Origin: a virus
IMG/VR virus record: IMGVR_UViG_3300005529_000003
Location: 1 to 64,000 of that record
DNA length: 64,000 nucleotides
Reading direction: 5' to 3' (one strand)
Shown here: piece by piece, positions 55,081-63,894 of the stretch
How positions within the stretch are numbered: position 1 is the stretch's first letter
Layout of the letters: each line of letters begins with the position of its first letter
Notes under the pieces: model-generated
What the model was told of the DNA's origin: nothing
Databases searched by the model: none
The model's input: only the letters and a program-made list of their open reading frames with translations
Program-made: the position numbers and the translations under genes

Positions 55081-56505
55081 ATGTCCGCAGATAACAAGAC
55101 TCCTTCCGTTACTGACTCGCTTGCTCAGAAGGTCGAGTCGCTGGCCGATTCGCAGAAGAAGACCGTTGAGGTCCTCGAGAAACTCGTCGAGAAGACATCC
55201 TCGAATGCCGAGCAGAACCGCAAGTCGCTCTTCGGTGGCGGCGCTCCTAACGTCCGCACTGGCGAGAGCGCTCTAACGAGTCGCGGCTTCAGCTACATGA
55301 AGCTGCTCCAGGCGATGTCGAAGATCGTTCCTTATGAGGACGCGAAGGTCGAGATCGACCTCCACAATCGCCTCCAGAAGCTGTACGTCGATAAGTTCGG
55401 CTACCAGAAGGCCGAGACGAACTCGATCCTCGTCCCCATGTCCTCGTCCTTCCTGGCGATCAGTTGCCCGGAAGAGCGGCAGTTCAGCGAGGAAGTCGGC
55501 CAGGTCGTCAAGGCCGGTCTGCACGGGCTCGACTGGCATGAGTACGTCGCTCTTCGCAAGACGCTGTCGTGGACGGACGAGTCTGCTCTCGGTTCGTTCG
55601 TCGCCCCGCCGATCCAGGGCGAACTGATCGAGCTGTTCCGCAACCGTGAAGTCTTCATGCGGGCGGGGGCTCGTGCGATGCCGATGCCGCCCAACGGCCG
55701 CATTGTCTTCCCCCGTCACACCGGGCCGTCGAGTGCCTACTTCATCGGCGAGAACACGTCGATCACCACGAGCGAGCAGACCTCCGGCGATCTGACCCTC
55801 CAGGCGAAGAAACTCGCCGCCCGCGTCACCGTCCCCAACGAGCTGTTCCGCTTTAGCTCCGTCAGCATGGAGATGTTCCTCCGCGACGATATCGCGAAGG
55901 TCTGCTCCCTGAAGCTCGATAGCGCCCTGCTCCAGGGCGTCGGCAGCACGGTCGCTCCCAAGGGCCTCATCAACTACTCCGGCATCAATACCCACACCGC
56001 TCTTACTGTTGGCGCGAACGGCAACACCTTCCAGCCGGAAGACGTCGCCACGATGATCTCGAAGGTCGAGGAGCAGAACGCCGTCTTCAAGGGCTTCGTG
56101 ATGCGCCCGCAGCTTTGGGGTGGGATCGTCAACCGCCGATCGGACGCTGTCAACGCGGGCGATTCGAAGGGGCCATTCGTTTTCAACTACCTGCGTGGCT
56201 ACGAGCAGAGTCAGAAGCTCGAGAATGGCACCGACGCCAACCTCTACGGCTACCCGGTGTGGAAGAGTACGAACATCTCCAACACCCGCTCGAAGGGGAG
56301 TGCCTCGAACCTGACCTACATCCTCGGCGGCGACTTCAACGACTACGTCCTCGCGATGAGTGCCGTCATGGAGTTCGCCATCAACACGCAGGGTGACACG
56401 GTCTTCGCCAACGACCAGACGCAGATCCGCGCCATCATGATGTGTGACGGCGGGCCTCGCCACGAGGCTTCGTTCATCCTCTGCGATAACCTGCTGAACG
56501 CCTAA
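55081..56505 (+). CDS. Major capsid protein (HK97 fold)
   Basis: 474 residues. N-terminal coiled region (QKVESLADSQKKTVEVLEKL) is probably the scaffolding delta domain removed by the protease. HK97-type signature follows: SFVAPPIQGELIELFRNREV, RIVFPRHTGPSSAYFIGE, LAARVTVPNELFRFSS, KLDSALLQGVGSTVAPKGL, GYPVWKSTNIS. Forms the icosahedral shell. Confidence 0.93.
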   Translation: MSADNKTPSVTDSLAQKVESLADSQKKTVEVLEKLVEKTSSNAEQNRKSLFGGGAPNVRTGESALTSRGFSYMKLLQAMSKIVPYEDAKVEIDLHNRLQKLYVDKFGYQKAETNSILVPMSSSFLAISCPEERQFSEEVGQVVKAGLHGLDWHEYVALRKTLSWTDESALGSFVAPPIQGELIELFRNREVFMRAGARAMPMPPNGRIVFPRHTGPSSAYFIGENTSITTSEQTSGDLTLQAKKLAARVTVPNELFRFSSVSMEMFLRDDIAKVCSLKLDSALLQGVGSTVAPKGLINYSGINTHTALTVGANGNTFQPEDVATMISKVEEQNAVFKGFVMRPQLWGGIVNRRSDAVNAGDSKGPFVFNYLRGYEQSQKLENGTDANLYGYPVWKSTNISNTRSKGSASNLTYILGGDFNDYVLAMSAVMEFAINTQGDTVFANDQTQIRAIMMCDGGPRHEASFILCDNLLNA

Positions 56506-56553
56506 GCAGTCAGCTTTTTCTAACAAACTCACTTATCTCGGAGAAAGCTGATA

Positions 56554-57219
56554 ATGGCAGATCTCTCTAAACTTCAGACGGACGGTGGGCAGAAGACCGC
56601 CGCCGTTGCCGCGGGCTCTGGTGCTGCCGACGTCGTCGTCAGCGCCAAGCCTGGCCGCATCAATCGTATCGTCATCACCACCGCAGGGACGGCCTCTCTC
56701 GAACTCTACGACCACGCTTCCGCCACGGCGGGTGCGAAGCTCGTATGGAAGAGTGGGGCTACGCCGGCTGTTGATACCGACAACAAGACGCTGGACATCC
56801 CTGTCGCCAACGGCATCGTCGCCCTTCAAGCAAGCGGAACGGCCGCTGTCACGATCTACTTCACGGAGGACGAGGTCGCTGGCACTGGCGAGTCGGCCGA
56901 CAAATCTCACCCCGTCGCTCTTGGCGGACACTACACGTCCTACCACGCCGCCGGGAGTTCCGGAGCGGGTGCTGCTCTTGCCGAGCAGGGTCGTCTCTGC
57001 CGACTTGTCGTCCTCTCGTCTGGCTCCGCCGCGACGGTGATCTACGACAACGACGACGCTGCTTCAGGGACGAAGGTCTTCACGCTGAAGGCCAACCCGA
57101 CCGTCGGTGCGGTCTACGACATCCAGGCCCCCTGTGCGGCCGGCATCTACGTCGCCGGCGCGACGAACACTTCTGCCCTCCTCATCACTTACTCGAAGAA
57201 CGCAGCCAACGGTCGGTAA
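56554..57219 (+). CDS. Virion protein with two repeated beta domains (capsid decoration candidate)
   Basis: 221 residues, Ala/Gly/Thr-rich. Domain 1 (GRINRIVITTAGTASLELYD) and domain 2 (GRLCRLVVLSSGSAATVIYD) share the same succession of strands, each ending IVAL/IYVAG-type, so the protein is an internal duplication. It follows the capsid gene, the usual place of decoration proteins. Confidence 0.65.
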   Translation: MADLSKLQTDGGQKTAAVAAGSGAADVVVSAKPGRINRIVITTAGTASLELYDHASATAGAKLVWKSGATPAVDTDNKTLDIPVANGIVALQASGTAAVTIYFTEDEVAGTGESADKSHPVALGGHYTSYHAAGSSGAGAALAEQGRLCRLVVLSSGSAATVIYDNDDAASGTKVFTLKANPTVGAVYDIQAPCAAGIYVAGATNTSALLITYSKNAANGR

Positions 57220-57265
57220 ACCGCTAACTTTTCTCGAAGATACTAAACACAAGAAAGATACATAA

Positions 57266-57706
57266 ATGAGCGCGACGTTTTTAGTTGACCTCGCCCACAC
57301 GCTCGAGGGCGACGTCTCCATTGCTCCGCAGAACTACTCCACGGCGGGCACGAAGACTGGCAGCTTTGTTGATCTCCTCGGCTCCGACGGCCCGGTTCAT
57401 GCTTTCGTCATGACGGGGGATTGCGGCGATGCCGACACGAGCTTCTATGTGAAGCTTCAGGAGTCCGTTGATGGAACGAACGACATCACAGATGTCGCCG
57501 ACTCTACCTCCTCGACTTACTCGGGAGCGAGCGGCATGGACAACCTTCTCTTTGCCGTCTCCACGAACAAGCGTACCAAGCGTTACGTTCGGGCTGCTGT
57601 CGTGATCGCGACGTCCGGTACGGCTGATGTGGATATTGCCGTTGGCGTCTTCGGTCGGAAGAAGATTGCTGGCAGCGGTGCCGGAACTTACACGACTGTT
57701 TCGTAA
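57266..57706 (+). CDS. Virion protein (head accessory)
   Basis: 146 residues, beta-rich, with SFYVKLQESVDGTNDITDVA and RYVRAAVVIATSGTADVDIA. This pattern is common in small structural proteins next to capsid genes. Decoration or head-stabilising role inferred from position. Confidence 0.6.
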   Translation: MSATFLVDLAHTLEGDVSIAPQNYSTAGTKTGSFVDLLGSDGPVHAFVMTGDCGDADTSFYVKLQESVDGTNDITDVADSTSSTYSGASGMDNLLFAVSTNKRTKRYVRAAVVIATSGTADVDIAVGVFGRKKIAGSGAGTYTTVS

Positions 57707-57761
57707 CGAAGTCACTTCCACGCGAGTATTCTAGAACTCGCAAGTCACTTCCCCTTCGAAA

Positions 57762-57851
57762 CCCTCGCGACCGACTTCATTTCTTACTCGTAAACTTCTC
57801 ACCAATCCTCTCTCCTTCAAGTTTTACGAGTAGACAAGTCGGTCGCGGGGG
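57762..57851 (+). repeat. Large hairpin in the structural operon
   Basis: Outer arms CCCTCGCGACCGACTT and AAGTCGGTCGCGGGGG (one G-U) and inner arms TACTCGTAAA and TTTTACGAGTA with a 27-nt loop. It ends 12 nt before the ATG of the connector gene, so it could control its translation or be an RNA processing site. Confidence 0.75.
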
Positions 57852-57863
57852 TTCATCTCTTTC

Positions 57864-58526
57864 ATGGCTCTGACAACGCTCCTGAAGATGAAGTCCTTCC
57901 TGGGTATCACGTCCACGACGCAGGATACTCAGCTCGATGCTCTTCGTGCGGCTGCGGAGCAAGCCATCAAGACGGAACTCGATCGCGACCTTGAAGCAAA
58001 CCCCCTGACGGAGTACTATTCGGGCACAGGCACTCGCGTTCTCTGCCTTCGGGAAACTCCCGTCGCCTCCATATCCTCGATTCATATCGACTTCTCAGGT
58101 TACTACGGACAGAACACCGACAGCAATTTCCCCTCTTCAACTCTCCTCACTGCTGGCAAGGACTACGCACTCAGGATCGATCGTGGCGGCATGAGTTACT
58201 CGGGCATCGTCGAGCGAATTGGCACGGTGTGGTCGGAACTCAACCGCTCGTACACGCAGGCCCACGTCACGCAGGAAGTTGCTCCAGCTATCGGCAACAT
58301 CAAGGTCAGTTACACGGCAGGCTTCACGACGATTCCCGAAGACATTCAGTACTGTGTCGCCCTCGTCGTTCGCAGGATGCAGCAGAACGCTCAGTACGGT
58401 TACTTCCTTGCGTCCGAGAAGCTCCGCGACTACACCTATCACCTCCTTCCACTTGCCAAGAAGGCGATTAGCGAGGTTGGCTCTGTGGAGCGAACGCTTC
58501 GTGTGTACAAGAAGGTGCCGTGGTAA
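57864..58526 (+). CDS. Head-tail connector (HK97 gp6-like)
   Basis: 220 residues. TTLLKMKSFLGITSTTQDTQ and LDALRAAAEQAIKTELDRD at the start are typical of gp6-like adaptor proteins; GNIKVSYTAGFTTIPEDIQY is the hallmark middle, followed by VALVVRRMQ. It binds under the portal to close the head. Confidence 0.82.
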   Translation: MALTTLLKMKSFLGITSTTQDTQLDALRAAAEQAIKTELDRDLEANPLTEYYSGTGTRVLCLRETPVASISSIHIDFSGYYGQNTDSNFPSSTLLTAGKDYALRIDRGGMSYSGIVERIGTVWSELNRSYTQAHVTQEVAPAIGNIKVSYTAGFTTIPEDIQYCVALVVRRMQQNAQYGYFLASEKLRDYTYHLLPLAKKAISEVGSVERTLRVYKKVPW

Positions 58527-59347
58527 TGTCTTCACAAAGACTCTTTCTTGAAGCCGTCAGTGTTTGCATCGGTTACGGCGACTTCCTGTCGGTCACACTA
58601 CCGAAGAATCAGCCGATTTTTGATCACCTTGTCATCGTGACCTCGCCAGAAGACGAGGAGACACGCGAGGTTTGTCGCAAGCACAGCGTTCGCTGTTTAT
58701 TGACAAACGACCACAAGAAGAACGACGACGTCTTCAATAAAGGCCGGTGTATTCAGCGAGGGCTTGATCAGCTCTCTTACGGAGGCTGGGTCGTTCACAT
58801 GGATGCCGACATTGTTCTTCCAGAGAGAACCAGGAAGGTACTTGAGTGGGCGGATCTCGAGGAGGACTGCATTTATGGATGTGATCGCGGCATGGTGAAG
58901 TCCTGGGATCACTGGCAGCGCGTCCTGGCGAGCGGTTGGCTGACGCATGACTACCACTGCCGTGTGAACCCTCCCCCCGACACGGCCATTGGTACGAGGT
59001 GGGCTTCCCCCGAACACGGCTACGTCCCGATCGGCTTCTTTCAGCTCTGGCACGGGCCTTCTTCCCTCTATCGCGGTACTCACGCCCGCCCTTACCCACA
59101 GCACCACCAGGACGCCGCCCGCGGTGACGTTCAGCACGCCCTTCAGTGGGATCGTTGCAAGCGAGTTCTACTCCCCGAGCTGATCGTCCTCCACCTGGAG
59201 AGCGAGCCTGCAAAGCTTGGAGCGAACTGGAAGGGAAGAACAACTGCGCGTTTCGTTCCAGGCGGGCCTGTAAGACGTCCAACTCCTTCTCCTTCTTCTC
59301 CTCCTTCTCCTCCTCCTCTTCCTCCTGTTGACGTACGAGTGTCCTAA
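58526..59347 (+). CDS. Glycosyltransferase-like protein in the virion operon
   Basis: 273 residues from the ATG overlapping the previous stop (TAATG). SVCIGYGDFLSVTLPKN and FDHLVIVTSPEDEETREVC are a GT-A-type start; the metal motif is VVHMDADIVLP (DxD). GFFQLWHGPS follows. The last 30 residues are Pro/Ser. It could glycosylate capsid or tail proteins, or host surface sugars. Confidence 0.78.
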   Translation: MSSQRLFLEAVSVCIGYGDFLSVTLPKNQPIFDHLVIVTSPEDEETREVCRKHSVRCLLTNDHKKNDDVFNKGRCIQRGLDQLSYGGWVVHMDADIVLPERTRKVLEWADLEEDCIYGCDRGMVKSWDHWQRVLASGWLTHDYHCRVNPPPDTAIGTRWASPEHGYVPIGFFQLWHGPSSLYRGTHARPYPQHHQDAARGDVQHALQWDRCKRVLLPELIVLHLESEPAKLGANWKGRTTARFVPGGPVRRPTPSPSSPPSPPPLPPVDVRVS

Positions 59348-59349
59348 CG

Positions 59350-59730
59350 ATGGCTTCCACACCCGCTTCACACGGCTCCAACAGGACAATCGAGCAAACG
59401 GCCGTCCGCCTTACCGCTGCGGATCTGCCGAATGATTACGAACTTGAACTGAAGGCCGCTGCTGGCAACGGCGGAATCATCTACGTCGGCCTCGGTAACA
59501 CAGTCACGGCTGGGAGCGATGCTGGCTTTGACGGCTTCCCTCTTTCTGCCAATCAGTCCTTGAGTATTCCGAAGGCGCTGGTGGCTCTCACCTCTGACGT
59601 GTGGCTTATCGGCTCTGCCGGCACTCAGGTCGTTTACTGGATGCTCCATAACCAAGTCACTCCCGAACGCCTTGCCTGGGCACTCGACTTCTCTTCGCCT
59701 GGCACTTCGGGCTATCTTCCTCTCCTTTAA
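59350..59730 (+). CDS. Virion protein, beta-rich
   Basis: 126 residues. DLPNDYELELKAAAGNGGII, YVGLGNTVTAGSDAGFDGFP, LSIPKALVALTSDVWLIGSA: pattern of small head or fibre-associated proteins. Starts 2 nt after the previous stop. Unknown function. Confidence 0.6.
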   Translation: MASTPASHGSNRTIEQTAVRLTAADLPNDYELELKAAAGNGGIIYVGLGNTVTAGSDAGFDGFPLSANQSLSIPKALVALTSDVWLIGSAGTQVVYWMLHNQVTPERLAWALDFSSPGTSGYLPLL

Positions 59731-59753
59731 GAATTAAGAATACGAGAACATAA

Positions 59754-60770
59754 ATGGCGAACATTCCTGTCAAGGATGCCCTTGGCGCAACGGATTATCT
59801 GAAGTCTTCTGGTGCAGGCTCGGATGGCGATCCCTTCATCCCGCAGAACACAACCACGCTTCTTGCTGGTTCTGCGGCGGTCGGTACTGTCGGCGTCACC
59901 AGCGTTGTAACTGGCGTTGCTGCGACCTCTCTTGGTAAGGCTGAAGACGCTGCTCACAGTTCGGGCGATGTTGGTGTCATGATGCTCGCCGTGCGCGAGG
60001 CATCTGCTACCGATCTTTCCGCAGGGAACACGGACGGAGATTATGAACCCCTTCAGGTCGATGCGAGCGGCCGTCTGTGGGTTAACGCGGGTGCCGTCAC
60101 CCCAGGTACTTCTGCTGCTAATCTTGGCAAGGCAGAGGACGCTGCGCATTCGAGCGGTGATACGGGCGTCATGATGCTTGCCGTTCGGGAAGCCACGGCT
60201 ACAGATCTCTCTGCCGGTAATAGTGACGGTGATTATGAGCCACTCCAGGTGGACGCCAGCGGGCGACTCTGGACGCACGCTGGCGTTATCGACGCAGGCG
60301 AGACGCATGTCAGCGACCCCCGCGACGTTATTTCCGTCACACCGACCGTCAGTGCTTCTTCTGCCTACACTGCTGGTGATGCTGTCGGTGGCAAGCAAAC
60401 CCTCACTTCCGCGGCTCGCGTCAGCGGCGGCAAGCCAATGCTTGAATCGTTGACGATTATCGACAAGGGCAATCAGAAGGCTGCCCTGACGATCCTCTTC
60501 TTCGACGCCGACCCTTCCGCCGCGACGATCACGGACAACTCCGCCTTCGCCTGGAGTACCGACATCGCGAAGTTCGTCGGCAAGATTGATGTCGTCACGG
60601 GCGACTACCAGACGATCGACTCAAAAGCTGTCGCGACGATTGAGAACCTTGGACTCATCCTGAAGGCGAACGGCTCCGCCAACCTCTACGCTGCGGTTCT
60701 GACGACTGGCACGCCGACTTACGCTTCTACGAGCGACTTGATCTTCCGCTACGCCTTCCTCCAGAACTAA
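59754..60770 (+). CDS. Virion protein with two near-identical 53-residue repeats
   Basis: 338 residues. The unit GKAEDAAHSSGDVGVMMLAV...DYEPLQVDASGRLW occurs twice (about residues 62-114 and 122-174), 48 of 53 residues identical but with many silent base differences. This unit is common in phage structural proteins. C-terminal domain beta-rich (LESLTIIDKGNQKAALTILF, NLYAAVLTTGTPTYASTSDL). Likely head fibre or decoration. Confidence 0.7.
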   Translation: MANIPVKDALGATDYLKSSGAGSDGDPFIPQNTTTLLAGSAAVGTVGVTSVVTGVAATSLGKAEDAAHSSGDVGVMMLAVREASATDLSAGNTDGDYEPLQVDASGRLWVNAGAVTPGTSAANLGKAEDAAHSSGDTGVMMLAVREATATDLSAGNSDGDYEPLQVDASGRLWTHAGVIDAGETHVSDPRDVISVTPTVSASSAYTAGDAVGGKQTLTSAARVSGGKPMLESLTIIDKGNQKAALTILFFDADPSAATITDNSAFAWSTDIAKFVGKIDVVTGDYQTIDSKAVATIENLGLILKANGSANLYAAVLTTGTPTYASTSDLIFRYAFLQN

Positions 60771-60793
60771 TTTTCTTTGTCGTTGTCGTGGCG

Positions 60794-61144
60794 ATGACCA
60801 ACCTCCGAAACTTCACTCTCCAGACTGTCCTCGTGCAACGTCCGCGTTACACGAAGGACGATTCGGGGGCAGGCCGGCAGCAGTTTTTCCAGGTTAGTGC
60901 GAGTGAGATTCCCTGTTCGATTCAGCCGGCGGGCGGCGGTACGAGTTACTTCTTCGGGGAAAGGCAGACGACGAACGAGTTCTTCGTCTACTTCGACACC
61001 GATCCAGGAATTCAACGCGGCGACCGCTTGCAAGACCAGGACGGGATTTACTACTCAGTGACAAACTGGGAGAACATTGCCGGCCGCTCTCAAATCTGGG
61101 TCGCGCGCGCGACTCAACTCAACGCCTCCTCTCCTCTTACTTGA
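60794..61144 (+). CDS. Head-tail adaptor / closure protein
   Basis: 116 residues (GTG 6 nt upstream possible). LVQRPRYTKDDSGAGRQQF, TNEFFVYFDTDPGIQRGDRL, YYSVTNWENIAGRSQIWVA: SPP1 gp16/HK97-type head closure small barrel. Acts between connector and tail. Confidence 0.75.
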   Translation: MTNLRNFTLQTVLVQRPRYTKDDSGAGRQQFFQVSASEIPCSIQPAGGGTSYFFGERQTTNEFFVYFDTDPGIQRGDRLQDQDGIYYSVTNWENIAGRSQIWVARATQLNASSPLT

Positions 61145-61152
61145 TTCAGTAA

Positions 61153-61851
61153 ATGCCTTCTTACCTCACACAACCCGGACTTAGCCTCGCGAGGACGTCG
61201 AACACGTCCTTTTCGGCTTCCATCTCCGGTGATGGGGGGAATACGCACCGGCTCTTTTACCGCAAGATTGGCGACTTGCTCGACACGACAGGGCCTACTC
61301 TTGTCGGGAGCGGGTCTGTCAACGTCCTCGGGCTAACGAGTCAGGGGCAATATCTCGCCTATGTCGTCGCGGATGACGGCATCTCCTCTTACTCCAGGCC
61401 GACATTCAAGGCCGTCTCACTCGCTGCGACAGACTCGCTTACCGGAGCGATGATCGCGAGATTCGACGCCAACCCGATCACTGTCGAGATGATCACGGGG
61501 GGCATGTGGGCAGGCGAAGTTCCTGAGCATGTCGAGCCTCCCTACTGTCACATCGAGCAGTCTGTCGCCACCACGCTCCCGAACTTCGTCGATGAGATAG
61601 AGTTCTCTCGGGTGCTGGTGCAGGTCTTTGCTCTGGGTTACGACAACTGTTACAAGGCAGTCCGGCAACTCAAGTCCACTTACGACTATCAGTCCCTCAC
61701 CTTCTCTTCCTTCGCCGGCACTGTCGGCATCTGGCCTCTTAGCTGGCGAGTCTATAACGAACGCCGCCGCTGGCGAGACAACGAGGTCATTCACCGCGGC
61801 GTCCTCACATGGCGCGTCGGGGCTGAAAAGCCGCGAGCTTCTAACGCTTAA
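61153..61851 (+). CDS. Tail-completion-like protein with N-terminal Ig/Fn3-like domain
   Basis: 232 residues. Residues 1-95 look like a fibronectin-type III or Ig-like domain (NTSFSASISGDGGNTHRLFY, QGQYLAYVVADDGISSYS). Residues 100-232 (ITGGMWAGEVPEHVEPPYCH, FSRVLVQVFALGYDNCYKAV) resemble tail terminator proteins. An unusual fusion at the neck. Confidence 0.65.
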   Translation: MPSYLTQPGLSLARTSNTSFSASISGDGGNTHRLFYRKIGDLLDTTGPTLVGSGSVNVLGLTSQGQYLAYVVADDGISSYSRPTFKAVSLAATDSLTGAMIARFDANPITVEMITGGMWAGEVPEHVEPPYCHIEQSVATTLPNFVDEIEFSRVLVQVFALGYDNCYKAVRQLKSTYDYQSLTFSSFAGTVGIWPLSWRVYNERRRWRDNEVIHRGVLTWRVGAEKPRASNA

Positions 61852-61927
61852 CACGCTTAAATCACTTCTTTCTTTCGATCCCTTCTTCGATCACTTCTTC
61901 GTTTAACGAAAGACAAATACACTTCTC

Positions 61928-62449
61928 ATGGCAACCACGCTCACCGTCCCCCAGATCAGTGCGGGCATCCGCTGGACCTTCTCGCAGACTCAGACGTGGG
62001 GTGACGCCACCTCGCAGTCCTCGGCCTTTAACTTCAACGACACCCTCGCCGACGGTACGGGTGCCGACCAGGCGAACCGCCTCTACGTCCTCCAGTCCAC
62101 GATCGCTGGCGGGGCGACTCTCACCCTTGACCTCGCCGCCTCACTCACGGACGTCTTCGGGTCGAGCATCACGTTCGCCCGCGTCAAGACGTTCTACTTC
62201 GAGCTGACGTCCGACACCTCCTCTTCGAGCGTGACGCTTGGTAACTCCGGTACTGCTCCCGCTCCGCTGTGGTTCGGTGCTGACGACCAGACGATCACCA
62301 TCAAGAACGGTGGGTGTTTCCTCATTCACGCTCCGGGCGCGACGGCCTACCCCGTGACCGCGACGACGGCGGACAAACTCCTGCTCACGAACGACGACGG
62401 CTCGAACGTCGCGACGATCAAGATCGTCATCATCGGCGTGTCGGTGTAA
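61928..62449 (+). CDS. Virion protein, beta-rich
   Basis: 173 residues. IRWTFSQTQTWGDATSQSSA, LAASLTDVFGSSITFARVKT, FYFELTSDTSSSSVTLGNSG, FLIHAPGATAYPVTATTADK: a jelly-roll-like structural protein known from several phage groups. It lies between neck and tail-tube genes. Confidence 0.6.
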   Translation: MATTLTVPQISAGIRWTFSQTQTWGDATSQSSAFNFNDTLADGTGADQANRLYVLQSTIAGGATLTLDLAASLTDVFGSSITFARVKTFYFELTSDTSSSSVTLGNSGTAPAPLWFGADDQTITIKNGGCFLIHAPGATAYPVTATTADKLLLTNDDGSNVATIKIVIIGVSV

Positions 62450-62503
62450 TCCCTTCTCTCCGCTTCGCTCCACTTCAAATCGCACTTCTTTCGAGTCTCA
62501 TAA

Positions 62504-62974
62504 ATGCCTGCATTTGCTGCTTATAATTGTCGAGTGACGTTCGGCGGTGTCGCGCTCCACGCTAATTCCGTGACCATCAACGTCAAGAGCGACATCCAGG
62601 ACGTCACGAGTTTCTCCCAGAACATCGGGACGCCCGTTGCGATCCCCACATTCCCTACGGCTGTTGCGGTTGGCGCTGCGGCCGGCTCCAACGGCTACGG
62701 CAACTACGTCCAGGGCGTCATCGACGCTGACGTGACTCTCGACGCCTTCTGGTTCTCGGATGACAACCCCTACCTCGCCGTGGGTTTCAACATCAACCCC
62801 GGCGTGGTCGTGGGGCCTGTCGTTATCCTCCTCGACTCCGTCAACGTCAACAAGTCGTGGTCCTTCTCGAAGATGATCGTCGAGAGCCTTGACCACATGG
62901 AAGCCGTCCGCGAGACGATCCGCTTCACCGCCCGCCTCAAGAACTGCGGCACGCTCCTCGTGGCACCCGTGTAA
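62504..62974 (+). CDS. Tail tube-like protein 1
   Basis: 156 residues. CRVTFGGVALHANSVTINV, DAFWFSDDNPYLAVGF, KIMVESLDHMEAVRETIRF-type ending: beta-sandwich tail tube. Paralogue of the next gene (shared VTL/VTFGG..., DDNP). Confidence 0.65.
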   Translation: MPAFAAYNCRVTFGGVALHANSVTINVKSDIQDVTSFSQNIGTPVAIPTFPTAVAVGAAAGSNGYGNYVQGVIDADVTLDAFWFSDDNPYLAVGFNINPGVVVGPVVILLDSVNVNKSWSFSKMIVESLDHMEAVRETIRFTARLKNCGTLLVAPV

Positions 62975-63006
62975 TCGGTCCTGTCTTTTCTTCCTTCTGA
63001 CTTTTG

Positions 63007-63423
63007 ATGGCCTCCTTCAGCGGCTTTAACGGCGCGGTCACACTGAAAGGCGGGGCGATCTTCCTTCACGCGAAGGAATGGTCGCTCCGCCTTTTGGCTG
63101 ACGAGTTCGACGTCACGCACGCCCTCCCGCGTGGGGACGTGGACGCCGGCTTCATGAAGACGCTCACCACGCTTCAGGGGGCCGAGGGGGGCGTACGCGC
63201 CGTCTGGAACGACGACGACAACCCCTTCTTCACCGCAGAGGACGTGCGGCCTTCTTCCCGCGTGGAACTCGAGCTGTGGCTCTCCAGGAACCTCGCTCAG
63301 GGGTTCTTCCATTTCTACGCCTATATTACAGGTGCCGAGTCCTCCAACTCCGTCAGGGGAGTACCCGAGTTTTCCTTCACTTTCAAGTCTGACGGTTTCA
63401 TCTCTTACGCCCGCTCCAAGTAA
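63007..63423 (+). CDS. Tail tube-like protein 2
   Basis: 138 residues. GFNGAVTLKGGAIFLHAKEW, FDVTHALPRGDVDAG, VWNDDDNPFFTAEDVRP and VPEFSFTFKSDGFIS. The same order of strands and DDNP as the previous protein. One of the two is likely the main tube, the other a tail-associated variant. Confidence 0.62.
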   Translation: MASFSGFNGAVTLKGGAIFLHAKEWSLRLLADEFDVTHALPRGDVDAGFMKTLTTLQGAEGGVRAVWNDDDNPFFTAEDVRPSSRVELELWLSRNLAQGFFHFYAYITGAESSNSVRGVPEFSFTFKSDGFISYARSK

Positions 63424-63456
63424 CTACTTCTTTCATTTCCAGAGATACCGAAACAC

Positions 63457-63894
63457 ATGGGAGCAGTCTCCGCAGCGCTTGCAGAAGGCGCTGATTTCGT
63501 CTACGAGGACAAGACCTACAAGGTCCACCCTTGCACTTATGAAGTGCAAGCCGCGTTCGAGCGTTACCTCGAGGGTTACGCCATCGACACCTACTACAAA
63601 CTCTCACGGAAGATGAGTGTCGAGGACAGCGACAAGATGCTCGCACAACTCCACCGCGACATCTCGATGGGCTTTTACAGCTTCGGCAGCAAGGCGGTTC
63701 GCGAAGCTCTGGACAGCAAGGTCCACCTCCGCCACATGGTCTTTTTGATGCTCAAGAAGAACCACCCCGAAGTCACCGTGGAACTCGTGCGCGAGATGTT
63801 CGACGCGCAGGGAGATCGGTTGATGCTCAGCGTAAATCTGGCGAACGCCGACCCAAACCGCCAGAGCCCGGAAACGAAACAGCCGAACGGCTGA
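63457..63894 (+). CDS. Tail assembly chaperone (short, unshifted form)
   Basis: 145 residues. YKVHPCTYEVQAAFERYLEG, IDTYYKLSRKMSVEDSD, LDSKVHLRHMVFLMLKKNHP, VELVREMFDAQGDRLML. It guides tail tube assembly on the tape measure. A -1 frameshift near its end makes a longer form that continues past the window (next entry). Confidence 0.72.
   Translation: MGAVSAALAEGADFVYEDKTYKVHPCTYEVQAAFERYLEGYAIDTYYKLSRKMSVEDSDKMLAQLHRDISMGFYSFGSKAVREALDSKVHLRHMVFLMLKKNHPEVTVELVREMFDAQGDRLMLSVNLANADPNRQSPETKQPNG
63852..63858 (+). other. -1 ribosomal frameshift slippery heptamer
   Basis: C CCA AAC in the reading frame of the chaperone fits X XXY YYZ. The -1 frame stays open to the window end and reads PPEPGNETAERLRRLTGHQL then NFNYVCGILVREPYFLSLEQ, a protein-like G-T extension, as in lambda-type chaperone pairs. 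Confidence 0.75.

Noticed and set aside
55273-56532. Long open frame (419 codons) antisense to the major capsid gene
   Set aside because: It mirrors the codon bias of the capsid gene, has no ribosome site and no domain; it is a shadow of a highly biased gene.
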